DNA of 64,000 bases, from contig NZ_CP040020.1 in NCBI RefSeq assembly GCF_005280295.1, positions 1,674,001 to 1,738,000 on the forward strand. The letters are read 5' to 3'. Below the pieces are notes generated by a model. That model was not told where the DNA came from. It did not search any database and worked only from the letters and a program-made list of their open reading frames with translations. Positions 20,873-31,016 of this stretch are shown piece by piece (the stretch's first letter is position 1; each line of letters starts with the position of its first letter). The position numbers were made by a program, and so were the translations under genes. Origin of the DNA: Brevibacterium sp. CS2. GTDB lineage: Bacteria > Actinomycetota > Actinomycetes > Actinomycetales > Brevibacteriaceae.

Positions 20873-23295
20873 GCGAGCAGGGGACCCGAGGCAGCCGCCA
20901 GGATGCGTCGGGAAGCGAGCACGGAAGCGAGCGAACGGTGAGCACCGAATTCAACATCGAAACCGTTGAGCAGGCTGCGGCCGCTCCGGAGGTCGAACAA
21001 CCCTGGGCCGAGCTGGGACTGAAGGAGAACGAGTACCAGCGCATCCGTGAGATCCTCGGCCGGCGTCCCACCGCCGCGGAGTTGGCCATGTACTCGGTGA
21101 TGTGGTCCGAGCACTGCAGCTACAAGTCCTCCAAAGTGCACCTGCGCCAATTCGGCGAGAAGGTCACCCAGGAGATGAACAAAGACCTGATGGTCGGCAT
21201 CGGTGAGAACGCCGGAGTGACCGACCTGGGCGAGGGATGGGCGGTCACCTTCAAGATCGAGTCCCATAACCATCCCTCCTATGTGGAGCCCTACCAGGGG
21301 GCGGCCACCGGCATCGGCGGCATCGTCCGCGACATCATCTCCATGGGAGCCCGCCCGGTGGCGGTGATGGATTTTCTGCGCTTCGGCGATATCGACCACC
21401 CGGACACCAAACGCGTACTGCCCGGGGTGGTCTCCGGTATCGGCGGCTACGGCAACTCGCTGGGTCTGCCGAACATCGGCGGCGAAGTGGTTTTCGACGA
21501 GGTCTACCAGCAGAATCCGCTGGTCAACGCCCTGGCCGTAGGAGTGATGCGCCACGAGGACCTGCGCCTGGCCAACGCCTCCGGCGTGGGCAACAAAGTG
21601 GTGCTCTTCGGGGCACGCACCGGCGGCGACGGCATCGGCGGGGCCTCTGTGCTGGCTTCTGAGTCGTTCGACGACGCCAAGCCCTCCAAGCGCCCGGCGG
21701 TACAGGTCGGTGACCCGTTCAGCGAGAAGGTGCTCATCGAATGCTGCCTGGAGCTCTTCGGCAACGAACTCGTTGAGGGCATCCAAGACCTGGGCGCGGC
21801 CGGGATCAGCTGTGCCACCAGCGAGTTGGCCTCCAATGGGGAGGGCGGCATGCACGTGGAGCTGACCAATGTGCTGCTGCGCGACCCCACCCTGACTCCG
21901 GGCGAGATCCTGATGTCAGAGTCCCAGGAACGCATGATGGCAGTGGTCACTCCTCAGAACGTCGAGGCCTTCAAGGCTGTGATGGCCAAATGGGGCGTGG
22001 AGTACTCCTGGCTCGGCGAAGTCACTGACACCGGCCGGCTGATCATCGAGTGGGACGGCGAAACCATCGTCGACGTCGACCCCCGCACTGTGGCCCACGA
22101 CGGCCCGGTCTATGAGCGGCCCTATCACCGTCCCGCCTGGCAGGACCAGGTGCAGGCCGATTCCTTCCGCACCTCAGAGGCCGGGCAGAACCTGCCCACC
22201 ACCGCAGAGGAACTGGGCGAGGCCGTCGTCGGGCTGATGAGTTCGCCGAATATGGCTGATGTCTCCTGGATCACGGATCAGTACGACCGGTTCGTCGGCG
22301 GCAACACGGCACTGAGCCAGCCCGACGACGCCGGAGTGATCCGGGTGGACGAAGAGACCGGCCTGGGTGTGGGGCTGGCCACTGACTGCAACGGCCGCTA
22401 CGCCTACTTGGACCCTTACACCGGAGCCCAGCTGGCCCTGGCAGAGGCCTACCGGAACGTGACCACCTCAGGTGCTGTGCCGATGGCGGTCTCCGACTGC
22501 CTGAACTTCGGCTCCCCGGAGGACCCGGAGATCATGTGGCAGTTCGCCGAAGCGGTGCGCGGTCTGGCCGACGGCTGCCAGGCGCTGGGGATCCCGGTCA
22601 CCGGCGGCAATGTCTCGCTGTACAACCAAACCGCCGGCCGGGCCATCCACCCCACCCCTGTGGTCGGGGTGATGGGGAAGTTCGACGACGTCGGACGCCG
22701 CACACCCTCCGGGTTCCAACGCTGGGCCGACGGCCAGGCCATCTATCTGCTGGGCACCACCGGTGATGAGCTGGACGGTTCAGAGTTTGCCCGACTGCGC
22801 GGGCACCTGGGCGGCAGACCCCCGGCAGTCGACTTGGCCGCGGAGAAGACCCTGGGCGAGATCCTCATCAACGCCTCCCGTGACGGCATGATCGATGCCG
22901 CCCACGACCTCTCCGAAGGTGGGCTGGCCGCAGCTCTGGCGGAGATGAGCCTGCGCTTCGGCGTCGGCTCCCGCACCTCGATCGTCGAGCTGTGCGAACG
23001 TGACGGGGTGGACCCGTTCACCGCGCTGTTCAGTGAGTCCCAGGCGCGGGCTTTGGTGGCCCTACCCCGTTCTGAGGAGCTGCGCTTCACCGATATGACC
23101 ACCGCCCGGGGTTTCCCCGCGCTGCGGCTGGGCGTGGTGGACGCCGAATCCGGCGGCATCGAGGTGGCCGGCCCCTTCGACGGCGGCAGCTTCGGCATCG
23201 GCCTGGATGAGCTGAAGCAGGCCTGGAGCAGCGTGCTGCCCAGCCGTTTCGACGCTGTGCAGCAGGCCACGGAGGCAGTCCGCACCGAGCAGTGA
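20869..23295 (+). CDS. purL: Phosphoribosylformylglycinamidine synthase subunit II
   Basis: 808 residues, somewhat above the usual small PurL length because of a Ser/Gly-rich leader. Features in order: [24 protein letters not shown], the glycine-rich [33 protein letters not shown], and the second half [13 protein letters not shown] and [10 protein letters not shown]. It makes FGAM from FGAR with PurQ and PurS. A GTG at 20869 overlaps the purQ stop; a later GTG at 20941 is an alternative. Codon use (CTG, GTG) differs from chromosomal neighbours. Probably a second copy of a core gene, acquired with the block. Confidence 0.95.
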   Translation: MSEQGTRGSRQDASGSEHGSERTVSTEFNIETVEQAAAAPEVEQPWAELGLKENEYQRIREILGRRPTAAELAMYSVMWSEHCSYKSSKVHLRQFGEKVTQEMNKDLMVGIGENAGVTDLGEGWAVTFKIESHNHPSYVEPYQGAATGIGGIVRDIISMGARPVAVMDFLRFGDIDHPDTKRVLPGVVSGIGGYGNSLGLPNIGGEVVFDEVYQQNPLVNALAVGVMRHEDLRLANASGVGNKVVLFGARTGGDGIGGASVLASESFDDAKPSKRPAVQVGDPFSEKVLIECCLELFGNELVEGIQDLGAAGISCATSELASNGEGGMHVELTNVLLRDPTLTPGEILMSESQERMMAVVTPQNVEAFKAVMAKWGVEYSWLGEVTDTGRLIIEWDGETIVDVDPRTVAHDGPVYERPYHRPAWQDQVQADSFRTSEAGQNLPTTAEELGEAVVGLMSSPNMADVSWITDQYDRFVGGNTALSQPDDAGVIRVDEETGLGVGLATDCNGRYAYLDPYTGAQLALAEAYRNVTTSGAVPMAVSDCLNFGSPEDPEIMWQFAEAVRGLADGCQALGIPVTGGNVSLYNQTAGRAIHPTPVVGVMGKFDDVGRRTPSGFQRWADGQAIYLLGTTGDELDGSEFARLRGHLGGRPPAVDLAAEKTLGEILINASRDGMIDAAHDLSEGGLAAALAEMSLRFGVGSRTSIVELCERDGVDPFTALFSESQARALVALPRSEELRFTDMTTARGFPALRLGVVDAESGGIEVAGPFDGGSFGIGLDELKQAWSSVLPSRFDAVQQATEAVRTEQ

Positions 23296-23306
23296 AGGCT
23301 GCCGGC

Positions 23307-24656
23307 TCAACCGTGGGCGGCGCTCAGCGCACGGTCCAAGTCGGCCCACAGGTCCTCCGGGTCCTCCCGGCCCAGTGCTAGGCGCACGGTCTGCAGAGTG
23401 ATACCGCCGGCCTGCATCATCTCCGGGCTGAGACGGCAGTGTGTGGTCCACGCCGGGTGGGTGGCCATGGACCGGCCGTCGCCGAGATTGACCGCCAGCG
23501 CGAACAGCTGCAGGGCTCCGAAGAACCGCTCGACGGCGTCAACCTCGCCTTTCAGCTCGAAAGACAGCACTGATCCGGCCCCACGGGGGAAGTCCCGTTC
23601 TGCGATCTGCCGGTCGGGAGAGTCCGGCAGGCTGGGGTGACGCACTGAGCCGACTCGTTCGTCGGCGGCCAGCCGAGCCGCGATGACCTCGGCGACATGA
23701 CAGTGCCGCTGCATCCGGATGTCGAGGGTTTCGATGCCCTCCAGAGCTCGCTGGGCGTTCAGCGGTGACATCGCCGGACCCAGGTCGTTGAGCAGTTGGG
23801 TGCGGATCAGCTGCCGCAGTGCACCGTCTTCACCGGACTGCTCAACCAGCGACCGCCCACCGAAGCGTGTGCGCGGCTGAGTGAGCTGGGGCCACCGTCG
23901 GGGATCCGCTGAGGGCTGGAACCGACCGGTGGTCACCACGATGCCGCCCAGGGTGGTGCCGTTGCCGGTGAGATACTTGGTCAGCGAATGCACCACCACA
24001 TCAGCACCCAGGTCCCCGGCGCGCACCAGGTACGGGGACGCCAAGGTGCTGTCGACCACCAGAGCGGCCCCGGCCTCTTGAGCTGCCTCGGCCAGGGCGG
24101 GGATGTCGGGCAGGTCAGCATGAGGGTTGCCGATGGCCTCCACCAGGAACGCACGGGTGCGTGGAGTCGCAGCACGGCGCCACTGGTCCGGCTGGTGCGG
24201 GTCCACCCAGGTGACGGTGATGCCGGCCTCGGCGAGGGAATCGTTGAGCAGATCAGCCGTCCCGCCGTAGATGCGCTGGGAGGCGACCACGTGCCCGGCA
24301 GGGACCTCTGGGTGGGGTTCGCCGTCGGGGCTCTGCCCGGACCGTCCGGCCAGGGCCAGCAGGGTCAGTGTGATGGCGGCTTGGCCGGATGCAGTGGCTA
24401 TCGCACCGGTGCCGCCTTCCAGCTCTGCCAGTCGCCGTTCGAGCAGTTCGACGGTCGGGCTGCCGGTGCGGGAGTATTTGAAGCCGGGCTGCCGCTGAGC
24501 GAAGACTTCTCTGGCCTGAGGCAGAGACTCGAAGGTATAGGCCGCGCTGAGGTGGATCGGGGCGCGGACCGGCCGGACTTCTAGGTCAGCAGTCTCTCCA
24601 CCGTGAAGCTGCTGGGTACCGGGGGCGAGGTCGCGGGGCTGTTCGGCACTGCTCAT
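23307..24656 (-). CDS. metY: O-acetylhomoserine sulfhydrylase (MetY-type PLP enzyme)
   Basis: 449 residues, longer than cystathionine synthases and typical of MetY. The PLP Lys is in VVVHSLTKYLTGNGT, the phosphate-binding loop is ATASGQAAI, and the late MATHPAWTTHCRLS matches MetY wording. It joins sulfide to O-acetylhomoserine to give homocysteine. Last gene of the sulfate-transport operon (9 bases after cysA), so sulfate uptake and sulfur fixation are co-expressed. It converges on purL with 11 bases between stops. Confidence 0.8.
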   Translation of the reverse strand: MSSAEQPRDLAPGTQQLHGGETADLEVRPVRAPIHLSAAYTFESLPQAREVFAQRQPGFKYSRTGSPTVELLERRLAELEGGTGAIATASGQAAITLTLLALAGRSGQSPDGEPHPEVPAGHVVASQRIYGGTADLLNDSLAEAGITVTWVDPHQPDQWRRAATPRTRAFLVEAIGNPHADLPDIPALAEAAQEAGAALVVDSTLASPYLVRAGDLGADVVVHSLTKYLTGNGTTLGGIVVTTGRFQPSADPRRWPQLTQPRTRFGGRSLVEQSGEDGALRQLIRTQLLNDLGPAMSPLNAQRALEGIETLDIRMQRHCHVAEVIAARLAADERVGSVRHPSLPDSPDRQIAERDFPRGAGSVLSFELKGEVDAVERFFGALQLFALAVNLGDGRSMATHPAWTTHCRLSPEMMQAGGITLQTVRLALGREDPEDLWADLDRALSAAHG

Positions 24657-24664
24657 ACTGCCAT

Positions 24665-25657
24665 TTAACCATCTGCAGCCACCAATGCCTGTGCTGGTCG
24701 CAGCTCAGCGCGGGGGTGCGGGCTGACCTCCACGCGGTCATCGGGGCTGAGCCCCCGGTCTTGGGCTTCAGTACGGGTCATCTGCACATGCACCGGCCCG
24801 GGTTGCACCGCCTGGTCCAGGGTGACTTCCAGGCGGATCTCGAAACCGACCCGGTTCCACCGGGTGATGGTGCCGGGCAGCCCACTGCCCTCGCCCTCGG
24901 GGCGGACGACGACGTCGTGGGGACGCAGTAGTGAGTCCCCCAGCAGAGTGGATTCGCCGATGAAGTGGAAGACGAAGTCCGTAGCCGGGTTGTCGTAGAT
25001 CTCCTCCGGGGTGCCGACCTGTTCGATGCCGCCGTCGTTGACCACCACAATAGTGTCAGCAACCTCGAGGGCTTCCTCCTGGTCGTGGGTGACGAAGACG
25101 CTGGTGAGTTCGACCTCGTCGTGCAGCCGGTGCAGCCAGTCCCGCAGCTCCTTGCGGACCTTGGCGTCCAGAGCGCCGAAGGGCTCGTCCAGCAGCAGCA
25201 CCGAGGGTTCGATGGCTAACGCCCGGGCCAGGGCCATGCGCTGGCGCTGACCGCCGGAAAGCTGGGAGGGCATCCTCTCGCCGAAGGCCCCGAGCTGCAC
25301 CAGCTCCAGCAGCTCTTGGACCTTACGGTCCACTTCGGCACGCGGCTGTTTGCGCACCTCGGGCCCAAAGGCGACGTTCTTGGCCACCGACATGTGTTTG
25401 AAGGCTGCGTAGTGCTGGAAGACGAACCCGATGTTGCGGTGCCGGGCCGGTGTGTGGGTCACATCCCGCCCGTCAATGAGCACAGTGCCGGCATCGGGGG
25501 TCTCTTGGCCTCCGAGGATGCGCAGCAGCGTCGTCTTGCCCGAACCGGACGGGCCCAGCACGGCGGTGAGCCCGCCGGTGGGCACGGTGAGGTTGATATC
25601 AGCCAGGGCGGTGAAGTCGCCGTAGCTCTTGGACAGGTCGCGGATCTCAATCCCCAC
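24665..25657 (-). CDS. cysA: Sulfate ABC transporter ATPase
   Basis: 330 residues. Walker [10 protein letters not shown], signature [15 protein letters not shown], Walker [13 protein letters not shown] and the H-loop [10 protein letters not shown] are all intact, followed by a C-terminal TOBE-like domain ([13 protein letters not shown]). The GTG at 25657 is chosen because homologues start at [11 protein letters not shown]; it overlaps cysW by 11 bases. Energises sulfate or thiosulfate import. Confidence 0.93.
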   Translation of the reverse strand: MGIEIRDLSKSYGDFTALADINLTVPTGGLTAVLGPSGSGKTTLLRILGGQETPDAGTVLIDGRDVTHTPARHRNIGFVFQHYAAFKHMSVAKNVAFGPEVRKQPRAEVDRKVQELLELVQLGAFGERMPSQLSGGQRQRMALARALAIEPSVLLLDEPFGALDAKVRKELRDWLHRLHDEVELTSVFVTHDQEEALEVADTIVVVNDGGIEQVGTPEEIYDNPATDFVFHFIGESTLLGDSLLRPHDVVVRPEGEGSGLPGTITRWNRVGFEIRLEVTLDQAVQPGPVHVQMTRTEAQDRGLSPDDRVEVSPHPRAELRPAQALVAADG

Positions 25658-26462
25658 GCGTGTCCTCCTTGGGTCGCAGGATGGTGACGATGACAAGTGC
25701 GGCCACTGCAATCAGGGCCAGCAGGAAGCCGATGGCGTAGGCCTGGCCGGTGGCGAAGCCTTGGTGCAGCCGCTGCACCGCCATCGTGGCGGTTTCGGTG
25801 TAGTTGACGATGCCGCCGGAGACGATGAGCACGGCTCCGAACTCTCCGATGGCTCGTGCCAGGGTCAGCACGATGCCGTAGGCGACCGCCCATTTGATCG
25901 ACGGCAGAGTGATCCGGCGCAGCACCTGCCAGCCCGAGGCGCCCAATGAACGGGCGGCGATTTCTTGGTCGGTGCCGATCTCCTGCAGCACTGGCACCAC
26001 GGAACGCAGCACAAGCGGCAGGGAGACGAAGGTGACCGCCAACACGATGCCGGGGAACGAGTAGACCACCTGCAGACCGGCATCGGCCAGGGGGCCGCCG
26101 AGCGCCCCGTGCACCGGCCCGTAGGCCAGCAGAATCGCCAGACCCACCACCACAGGGGACACTGCGATGGGAAGATCGAGCAGGGAGGCGAGGACACGTT
26201 TGCCGGGGAATTCGTAGCGGACCAGCAGGATGCCCAGCGCGATGCCGAAGATCGTGTTCAGCACCACGGCCCAGAAGGCGGCGGCCAGGGTGAGCAGCAC
26301 CGCGTTGCGGACCTCCTCGGTCGCCAGGGCTGCGAACAGGTGGTTCTCCCCAGCGAAGAAGGTCTCTTGGATGATCAGCAGCAGCGGCCACCCCACCAGA
26401 AGGAAGAGGTAGACCGAGACAAGCCCGCCGCGGATCCAGGTGCCAGTGGTGCGCTCATGCAT
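25647..26462 (-). CDS. cysW: Sulfate ABC transporter permease CysW
   Basis: 271 residues, six helices. The EAA loop that couples to the ATPase is [21 protein letters not shown]. It ends in a short polar tail (RPKEDTRGD). It overlaps cysT by eight bases at its start and cysA at its end. Confidence 0.92.
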   Translation of the reverse strand: MHERTTGTWIRGGLVSVYLFLLVGWPLLLIIQETFFAGENHLFAALATEEVRNAVLLTLAAAFWAVVLNTIFGIALGILLVRYEFPGKRVLASLLDLPIAVSPVVVGLAILLAYGPVHGALGGPLADAGLQVVYSFPGIVLAVTFVSLPLVLRSVVPVLQEIGTDQEIAARSLGASGWQVLRRITLPSIKWAVAYGIVLTLARAIGEFGAVLIVSGGIVNYTETATMAVQRLHQGFATGQAYAIGFLLALIAVAALVIVTILRPKEDTRGD

Positions 26463-27297
26463 TACGGGCCACCCTCCGGGAGATCAGGTCCAGTACCACG
26501 ATGGCGATCAGCGCCACCAGCAGCAGGAAGACCGCGACCGCCGCTGCCGCCGCGGTGTTGTCCACCTCAATGTAGGTCAGGATTCGCACTGAGGCGCCCT
26601 CAGAGACGTTGGGACGGTTGCCGGTCAGCAGCACCAGGGCCCCGAACTCCCCGACCCCGCGGGCGAAGGAGAGGGTGGCTCCGGCGGCGATGGCCGGGGT
26701 CAGAGTCGGCAGGATGATGCGCCGGAGCACCGTGAAGCGGCTTGGTCCCAAAGATTCGGCGGCCTGTTCGACTTCCACATCGAGTTCCATGAGCACAGGC
26801 TGGACCGTGCGCACCACAAACGGCAGGGTGACGAAGAGGATGGCTAAGAACACCGAGTAGGGGGTGAAGGCGATCTGTAGGCCCAGCGGGCTGGCCGGTC
26901 CGTAGAGGCTCAGCAGCACCAGACCGGCCACCAATGAGGGCAGCGCGAAGGGCAGGTCGATGACCAGTTCCAAGAGGCGCTTGCCGGGGAAGGAGTCCCG
27001 CACCAGCACCCAGGCGATGAGCGTGCCGACCACGACGTTGACCACAGTGGCTGCCAGTGCCGAAAGCAGCGTCAGCTGAATGGCGTTGGCGGTCTGCGTG
27101 TTGGTCAGTGCGCTCCAGAACGTGGCCCAACCATCCTCCAGGGAGGCCACGATGACCAGGGCCAGGGGGATCAGCACCAGCAGGCTGAACCACAGCACGG
27201 TCACACCCAGGGTGATTCCGGCGGGCAGGTCGAGGGTGCTCAAGAGCCCGCGCCGGCGGCGGGCGGTCTGTCGGGTGGCGTTGGCGGCGACGGTCAT
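26455..27297 (-). CDS. cysT: Sulfate ABC transporter permease CysT
   Basis: 280 residues with six helices and an EAA loop EQAAESLGPSRFTVLRRI. The motif GVGEFGALVLLTGN is typical of CysT/CysU. The ATG overlaps the stop of the binding-protein gene, so translation is coupled through the whole operon. Confidence 0.92.
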   Translation of the reverse strand: MTVAANATRQTARRRRGLLSTLDLPAGITLGVTVLWFSLLVLIPLALVIVASLEDGWATFWSALTNTQTANAIQLTLLSALAATVVNVVVGTLIAWVLVRDSFPGKRLLELVIDLPFALPSLVAGLVLLSLYGPASPLGLQIAFTPYSVFLAILFVTLPFVVRTVQPVLMELDVEVEQAAESLGPSRFTVLRRIILPTLTPAIAAGATLSFARGVGEFGALVLLTGNRPNVSEGASVRILTYIEVDNTAAAAAVAVFLLLVALIAIVVLDLISRRVARNA

Positions 27298-28319
27298 CAG
27301 CCCATCCCAGATTCTTCGATGATCTGTGTGATAGTTCCGTCCTCCGAGAAGTAGTCCTCAGTGGCCTGGTCCCAACCGCCGAAGTCGTCGATAGTGGCCA
27401 GCTCCTCCACCTCGGGGAAGGGGTCGTCCGGGTCGTTCGCGCCTTCCAAGCGTCCGAGTTCGACCTCATCGGCCACAGACTCCACCGGGCGGTACCCGTA
27501 CTGGGCGTAGATCGCCTGCCCCTCTGGACTGAGCGCGAAGTCGAAAAACTCCTCAGCAGCCGGGGAGGCGTCCACTGTCAGCGCCCCGGGGTTCTCACTC
27601 AGGAACGTCTGGTCGGGAATGATGTACTCAAACTCTTCCTCGTTCTGGATGCCGAGGATGGCCTCGTTCTCCAAGGTCACGAGCACATCGCCGGTGCCGT
27701 CAAGGAACGCAGTGGTGGCATCGCGCCCGGAGCCGGGGAAAGCCTCGATGTTGTCCACGAAGGCTTCCATGTACTCCTCAGCCTCCTCCTCAGTGCCACC
27801 GTCCTGCAGCACTGCGGCCCAGGCGGCCAGCATGTTCCACCGGGCGGCACCGGCTGAGCCGGGGTTGGGACTGACGATGCCGACGTCGTCGCGGATCAGG
27901 TCCTCCCAGTCCTCGATTCCTTTGGGGTTGCCCTCCCGCACGGCGAACACGATCACTGTGGTGGTGAGGATCCCGTTGTTGGGGCCGGCGTCCCAGTCTT
28001 CGTCGACCAGGCCGGCATCGACCACGCGGGTCATATCGGGGCCGATGGAGAAGTGGACGACGTCGGCAGGCAACCCGTTGGCCACTGCACGGGACTGGTC
28101 CCCGGCCGCGCCGAAGCTGGTGGCGAAGGTGGCCGGGTCCTCGCGCTGGGCGTTGAACTCCTCGGCAACGGCCTCGTTGCCCTCGGAGCCGATGGCCAGT
28201 CCCACGATGGTGACGTGGTTGTCGCCGCCGGTGGGCGCGCAGCCGGTCAGGGAACCGACCAGCAGCAGGCCCAGCGCAGCACGGATTGTGCCGCGGGGCC
28301 GCTTGGTGACTCGGCGCAT
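27297..28319 (-). CDS. sbp: Sulfate-binding lipoprotein
   Basis: 340 residues. A lipoprotein signal ends in LVGSLTGC, so it is anchored to the membrane. The family motif SPNPGSAGAARWNMLAAWAA and an early GDQSRAVANGLPADVV match the sulfate-binding protein family. First gene of the operon sbp-cysT-cysW-cysA-metY. A TGTCACG-type dyad (28391-28407) lies in its upstream region. Confidence 0.9.
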   Translation of the reverse strand: MRRVTKRPRGTIRAALGLLLVGSLTGCAPTGGDNHVTIVGLAIGSEGNEAVAEEFNAQREDPATFATSFGAAGDQSRAVANGLPADVVHFSIGPDMTRVVDAGLVDEDWDAGPNNGILTTTVIVFAVREGNPKGIEDWEDLIRDDVGIVSPNPGSAGAARWNMLAAWAAVLQDGGTEEEAEEYMEAFVDNIEAFPGSGRDATTAFLDGTGDVLVTLENEAILGIQNEEEFEYIIPDQTFLSENPGALTVDASPAAEEFFDFALSPEGQAIYAQYGYRPVESVADEVELGRLEGANDPDDPFPEVEELATIDDFGGWDQATEDYFSEDGTITQIIEESGMG

Positions 28320-28390
28320 ATGTCCCCCTCTCAGGCTTCAGGCAGACCCGCCCCACACTAGAGGAGAGAAGAGCCTCTGCCGTCGTCGAA

Positions 28391-28453
28391 TGTCACGCGG
28401 CGTCACATAGAAACTGGGCAGGGGCGTCCTGGGGGCGGACCTCGGCGTAGTCT
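28391..28453. promoter_or_regulatory. Divergent control region of the sulfur genes
   Basis: TGTCACGCGGCGTCACA (28391-28407) is an imperfect dyad between sbp and the trans-sulfuration gene, and a likely repressor or activator site. TAGTCT at 28448-28453 is a -10 placed so that transcription would begin at the ATG at 28460, giving a leaderless mRNA. Confidence 0.5.
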
Positions 28454-28459
28454 GGGGAC

Positions 28460-29662
28460 ATGTCTGAGCGTCCCTCGAAGAAGCAGCTGAATTCTCTGGC
28501 TTTCGCCTCCCAGTCGGTGCACGCCGGCAACGCCATTGATGAAGGCAGCAAGGCCATCCGCACTCCCCTGGTGATGGCGAACTCCTACGCCCTGCCGGAG
28601 GACCCCTCAGAGGTCAGCTGGTCAGGTACGGAAGTTCCGCTCTACACCCGCAATTCCGGGGTGAACCAGTTGAAGCTTCAAGAGAAGCTCGCCGCTCTCG
28701 AAGGCGGCGAGGACGCAGTCGCCCTGGCCTCTGGAGTGGCAGCACTGCATGCGGTGGCCTTTACGTTCCTGCGCTCCGGCGACCACGTGGTGGTCTCCGA
28801 TGTCACCTATGAGGCCACCTGGCGTTTGTTCGCCGAACTGCTTCCGGAGAAGTTCAACATTCAGACCACGTTCGTCGACTCCTCAGACACTGAAGCTCTG
28901 CGGGCCGCCACACAGGAGAACACCCGGCTGGTGCATGTGGAGACCATCGGAAACCCGACCACCAAAGTCACCGATATTTCAGCCGCCGCACAGGTCGCCC
29001 ACGACGTCGGTGCCCTGCTGTCTGTGGACTCCACCTTCACCCCACCGCCGCTGTACCGCCCGCTGCAGGACGGCGCGGACTTGGTGGTGCATTCGCTGAC
29101 TAAATACATCAATGGCCACGGAGATGCCATGGGCGGCGCTGTGATCGGTGGGCACGAACTGATCAGCCGGATCAAGGCCGACGCCATGGTTGATGTGGGC
29201 GGAGTCATCTCCCCGTTCAACGCGTGGTTGATCACGCGCGGCTCGATCACCCTGCCGCTGCGGCTGCAGCAGCACCTGAGCTCAGCTCAGTACCTGGCTG
29301 AGCACCTGGAGGCCGATTCGCGGGTCGCCTTTGTTGCTTACCCGGGGCTGACCAGTCATCCCCAGCACGACCTGGCTCGTCGTCAGTTCGGCGAGCGGGG
29401 GTACGGCGGAGTGCTCTCCTTCGCTGTGGAGGGCGACCCGGATACCCAGAACCGGTTCGTGGCGAACTTGGAACTGATCACTTCAGCAGTGTCTTTGGGG
29501 CACGATGAATCGCTCATCGTCCATGTGGGAACCAGCGGTCCCCGGGTGGCTGCCTATCCGTCGGAGTTTCAGAAGTACGGGCATCTGCGCTTCGCTGTGG
29601 GACTCGAGGACCCGGAAGACCTGGCCGCCGACCTCACCGCAGCCCTCGACGCCACGTTCTAA
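28460..29662 (+). CDS. Trans-sulfuration PLP enzyme (cystathionine gamma-synthase/methionine gamma-lyase type)
   Basis: 400 residues. The PLP Lys lies in LVVHSLTKYINGHGDAMGG; ALASGVAALHAV and PLYTRNSGVNQLKL are Cys/Met-metabolism PLP signatures. The GHGD wording is closer to gamma-lyases than to MetB synthases, so cleavage of methionine or cystathionine is possible; synthase activity cannot be excluded. Divergent from the sulfate operon, with probable leaderless transcription. No RBS is seen. Confidence 0.75.
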   Translation: MSERPSKKQLNSLAFASQSVHAGNAIDEGSKAIRTPLVMANSYALPEDPSEVSWSGTEVPLYTRNSGVNQLKLQEKLAALEGGEDAVALASGVAALHAVAFTFLRSGDHVVVSDVTYEATWRLFAELLPEKFNIQTTFVDSSDTEALRAATQENTRLVHVETIGNPTTKVTDISAAAQVAHDVGALLSVDSTFTPPPLYRPLQDGADLVVHSLTKYINGHGDAMGGAVIGGHELISRIKADAMVDVGGVISPFNAWLITRGSITLPLRLQQHLSSAQYLAEHLEADSRVAFVAYPGLTSHPQHDLARRQFGERGYGGVLSFAVEGDPDTQNRFVANLELITSAVSLGHDESLIVHVGTSGPRVAAYPSEFQKYGHLRFAVGLEDPEDLAADLTAALDATF

Positions 29663-29731
29663 ACCCCACCGAGGGCTTCACGGATGCCGGTGACCAGGGA
29701 CAGAACGCCTCCGGCGAAAGCCAGGCCTGAC
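29659..29731 (-). pseudogene. 3' end of a convergent gene cut by IS110
   Basis: Read on the minus strand up to the IS110 edge, the frame gives GLAFAGGVLSLVTGIREALG and then a stop whose TAG overlaps the stop of the trans-sulfuration gene. Tail-to-tail overlap is typical of real gene pairs, so this may be the last 24 codons of a membrane protein lost to the insertion. Confidence 0.35.
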
Positions 29732-30917
29732 GCTCCTATAGCAGTCAAGTCGCGATCTCACCGGTTCGAGGGTTCATCTTGATGAGGTGGTAGACCTCGC
29801 GGATGACGTAGCGCTTGAGGCAGCGGATGATGTCGCGTTTGCTCTTTCCCTCGGCTGTGCGTCGAGCGACGTAGGCGATGGTCGGTTCGTGGAACTGCAT
29901 CCTGACGATCACGGTCCGGTAGATGGCGGCGTTGAGCTGCCGGTGGCCGCCACGGTTGATGCGATGACGGCCGCTGGTCATGCCCGACCCGGTAGGGATT
30001 GGACTGATGCCAGCGAGCTTCGCGAACGCTGCCTCTGAGCGGATGCGCTCGGGGTTGTCGCCGGCGACGATGAGGATCTCGGCCGCGGTATCGATCCCGA
30101 TGCCGAACTGCTCAAGGAGTTGAGGAGCGGTCACGTGGATGAGCTTCTCGATCGATCCGCGAAGTTCCTTGATCTCTGCATCTAGGTACTGCCATCTGCG
30201 CGCAAGGGACCGCAGGGAGTGACGTAGCGAATCGGCGGGAGTCTCGAGGCGGCGAGGGCGTAGTGCAGCAAGGTGGCGAGCGAGCTTGGTCGGCGACATC
30301 CGGCTCGTTTCACGGCGCAAGCTGTCGTCGGCGTGGACGAGCATCGCCTTCATCGAGATCATCGAGGCTGAGCGGTCGGTAACGGCGGAGTCGTGCACGA
30401 TCTTGAGCTGGCGGATCATCTCAACCGTGTTGTCCGCAGTCTTCGGGATCGCGGTGGCGAACCCTGCGAGCACGGAGCGAGCCGCATTCTCCGCATCGAG
30501 CGTGTCGGACTTCCCGTTCTGCCGTCGAGCTCGCCGGTCGGGACGCCCCGCTTCAACAACCTTGTGCCCGTGGCGTCGCAGGAACGAGGTCAGCGTGGCG
30601 CCGTAGGAGCCGGTGCCCTCGATGCCGAACGCGATGACCTTTCCGAAACCTCCCGCCCAGGCCTCAAGCTTCTTGAAGCCGCCCGTCTCTGTCGGAATGG
30701 TGAGAGTCGCGAGGATGCCGCCCACGGTGTCCAGCACGGCGGCAACATGGATGTGCTTGTGGGTGTCGACGCCGACGACGACATATCCAGACCGGACGGA
30801 TTCGAGTGTGTTCATGGTGCCTGTCTCCTTCGACGGCTAGCGTGGTCTGACGCTGTCGCCGGCGGGTGGACAGGACTGTCACGGGGACGCTCTCAACATG
30901 CTGCTCCAGGCTCCTAT
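29732..30917 (-). mobile_element. IS110-family insertion sequence
   Basis: The transposase is flanked by direct copies of GCTCCTAT at 29732-29739 and 30910-30917. IS110 elements lack inverted repeats and use a short core, so these may be the core sequences; ends are approximate. About 100 non-coding bases lie between the transposase start and the right-hand core (the 5' side), where IS110-group elements can encode a bridge RNA. Confidence 0.75.
29745..30815 (-). CDS. IS110-family transposase
   Basis: 356 residues. The RuvC-like N-terminal DEDD domain starts VVGVDTHKHIHVAAVLD with a Glu in GIEGTGSYG and Asp in GKSDTLDAENAA. The C-terminal transposase_20 domain reads AKLAGISPIPTGSGMTSGRH, whose serine region is the second active site. 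It appears full-length and possibly active. Confidence 0.93.
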   Translation of the reverse strand: MNTLESVRSGYVVVGVDTHKHIHVAAVLDTVGGILATLTIPTETGGFKKLEAWAGGFGKVIAFGIEGTGSYGATLTSFLRRHGHKVVEAGRPDRRARRQNGKSDTLDAENAARSVLAGFATAIPKTADNTVEMIRQLKIVHDSAVTDRSASMISMKAMLVHADDSLRRETSRMSPTKLARHLAALRPRRLETPADSLRHSLRSLARRWQYLDAEIKELRGSIEKLIHVTAPQLLEQFGIGIDTAAEILIVAGDNPERIRSEAAFAKLAGISPIPTGSGMTSGRHRINRGGHRQLNAAIYRTVIVRMQFHEPTIAYVARRTAEGKSKRDIIRCLKRYVIREVYHLIKMNPRTGEIAT

Positions 30918-31016
30918 TAGGTCACGCCCGGTCCGGCGGCAGCGCTCACTACGTGCCCAGCCGGGCGGTCGACAGATCAACGCCAAGACACCAAGTGGGT
31001 CAGTCGCCAGCAAGAG
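30918..31016. other. Short sequence between IS110 and the truncated IS3 copy
   Basis: About 100 bases with no gene. It contains no recognisable IS end and reads like leftover DNA from an earlier insertion. The sequence just inside the next feature (31021-31079) is also foreign to the transposase it terminates. Confidence 0.4.

Noticed and set aside
28320-28459. SAM or cobalamin riboswitch before the sulfur genes
   Set aside because: The region is short, the PLP gene seems leaderless, and no riboswitch core was recognised.
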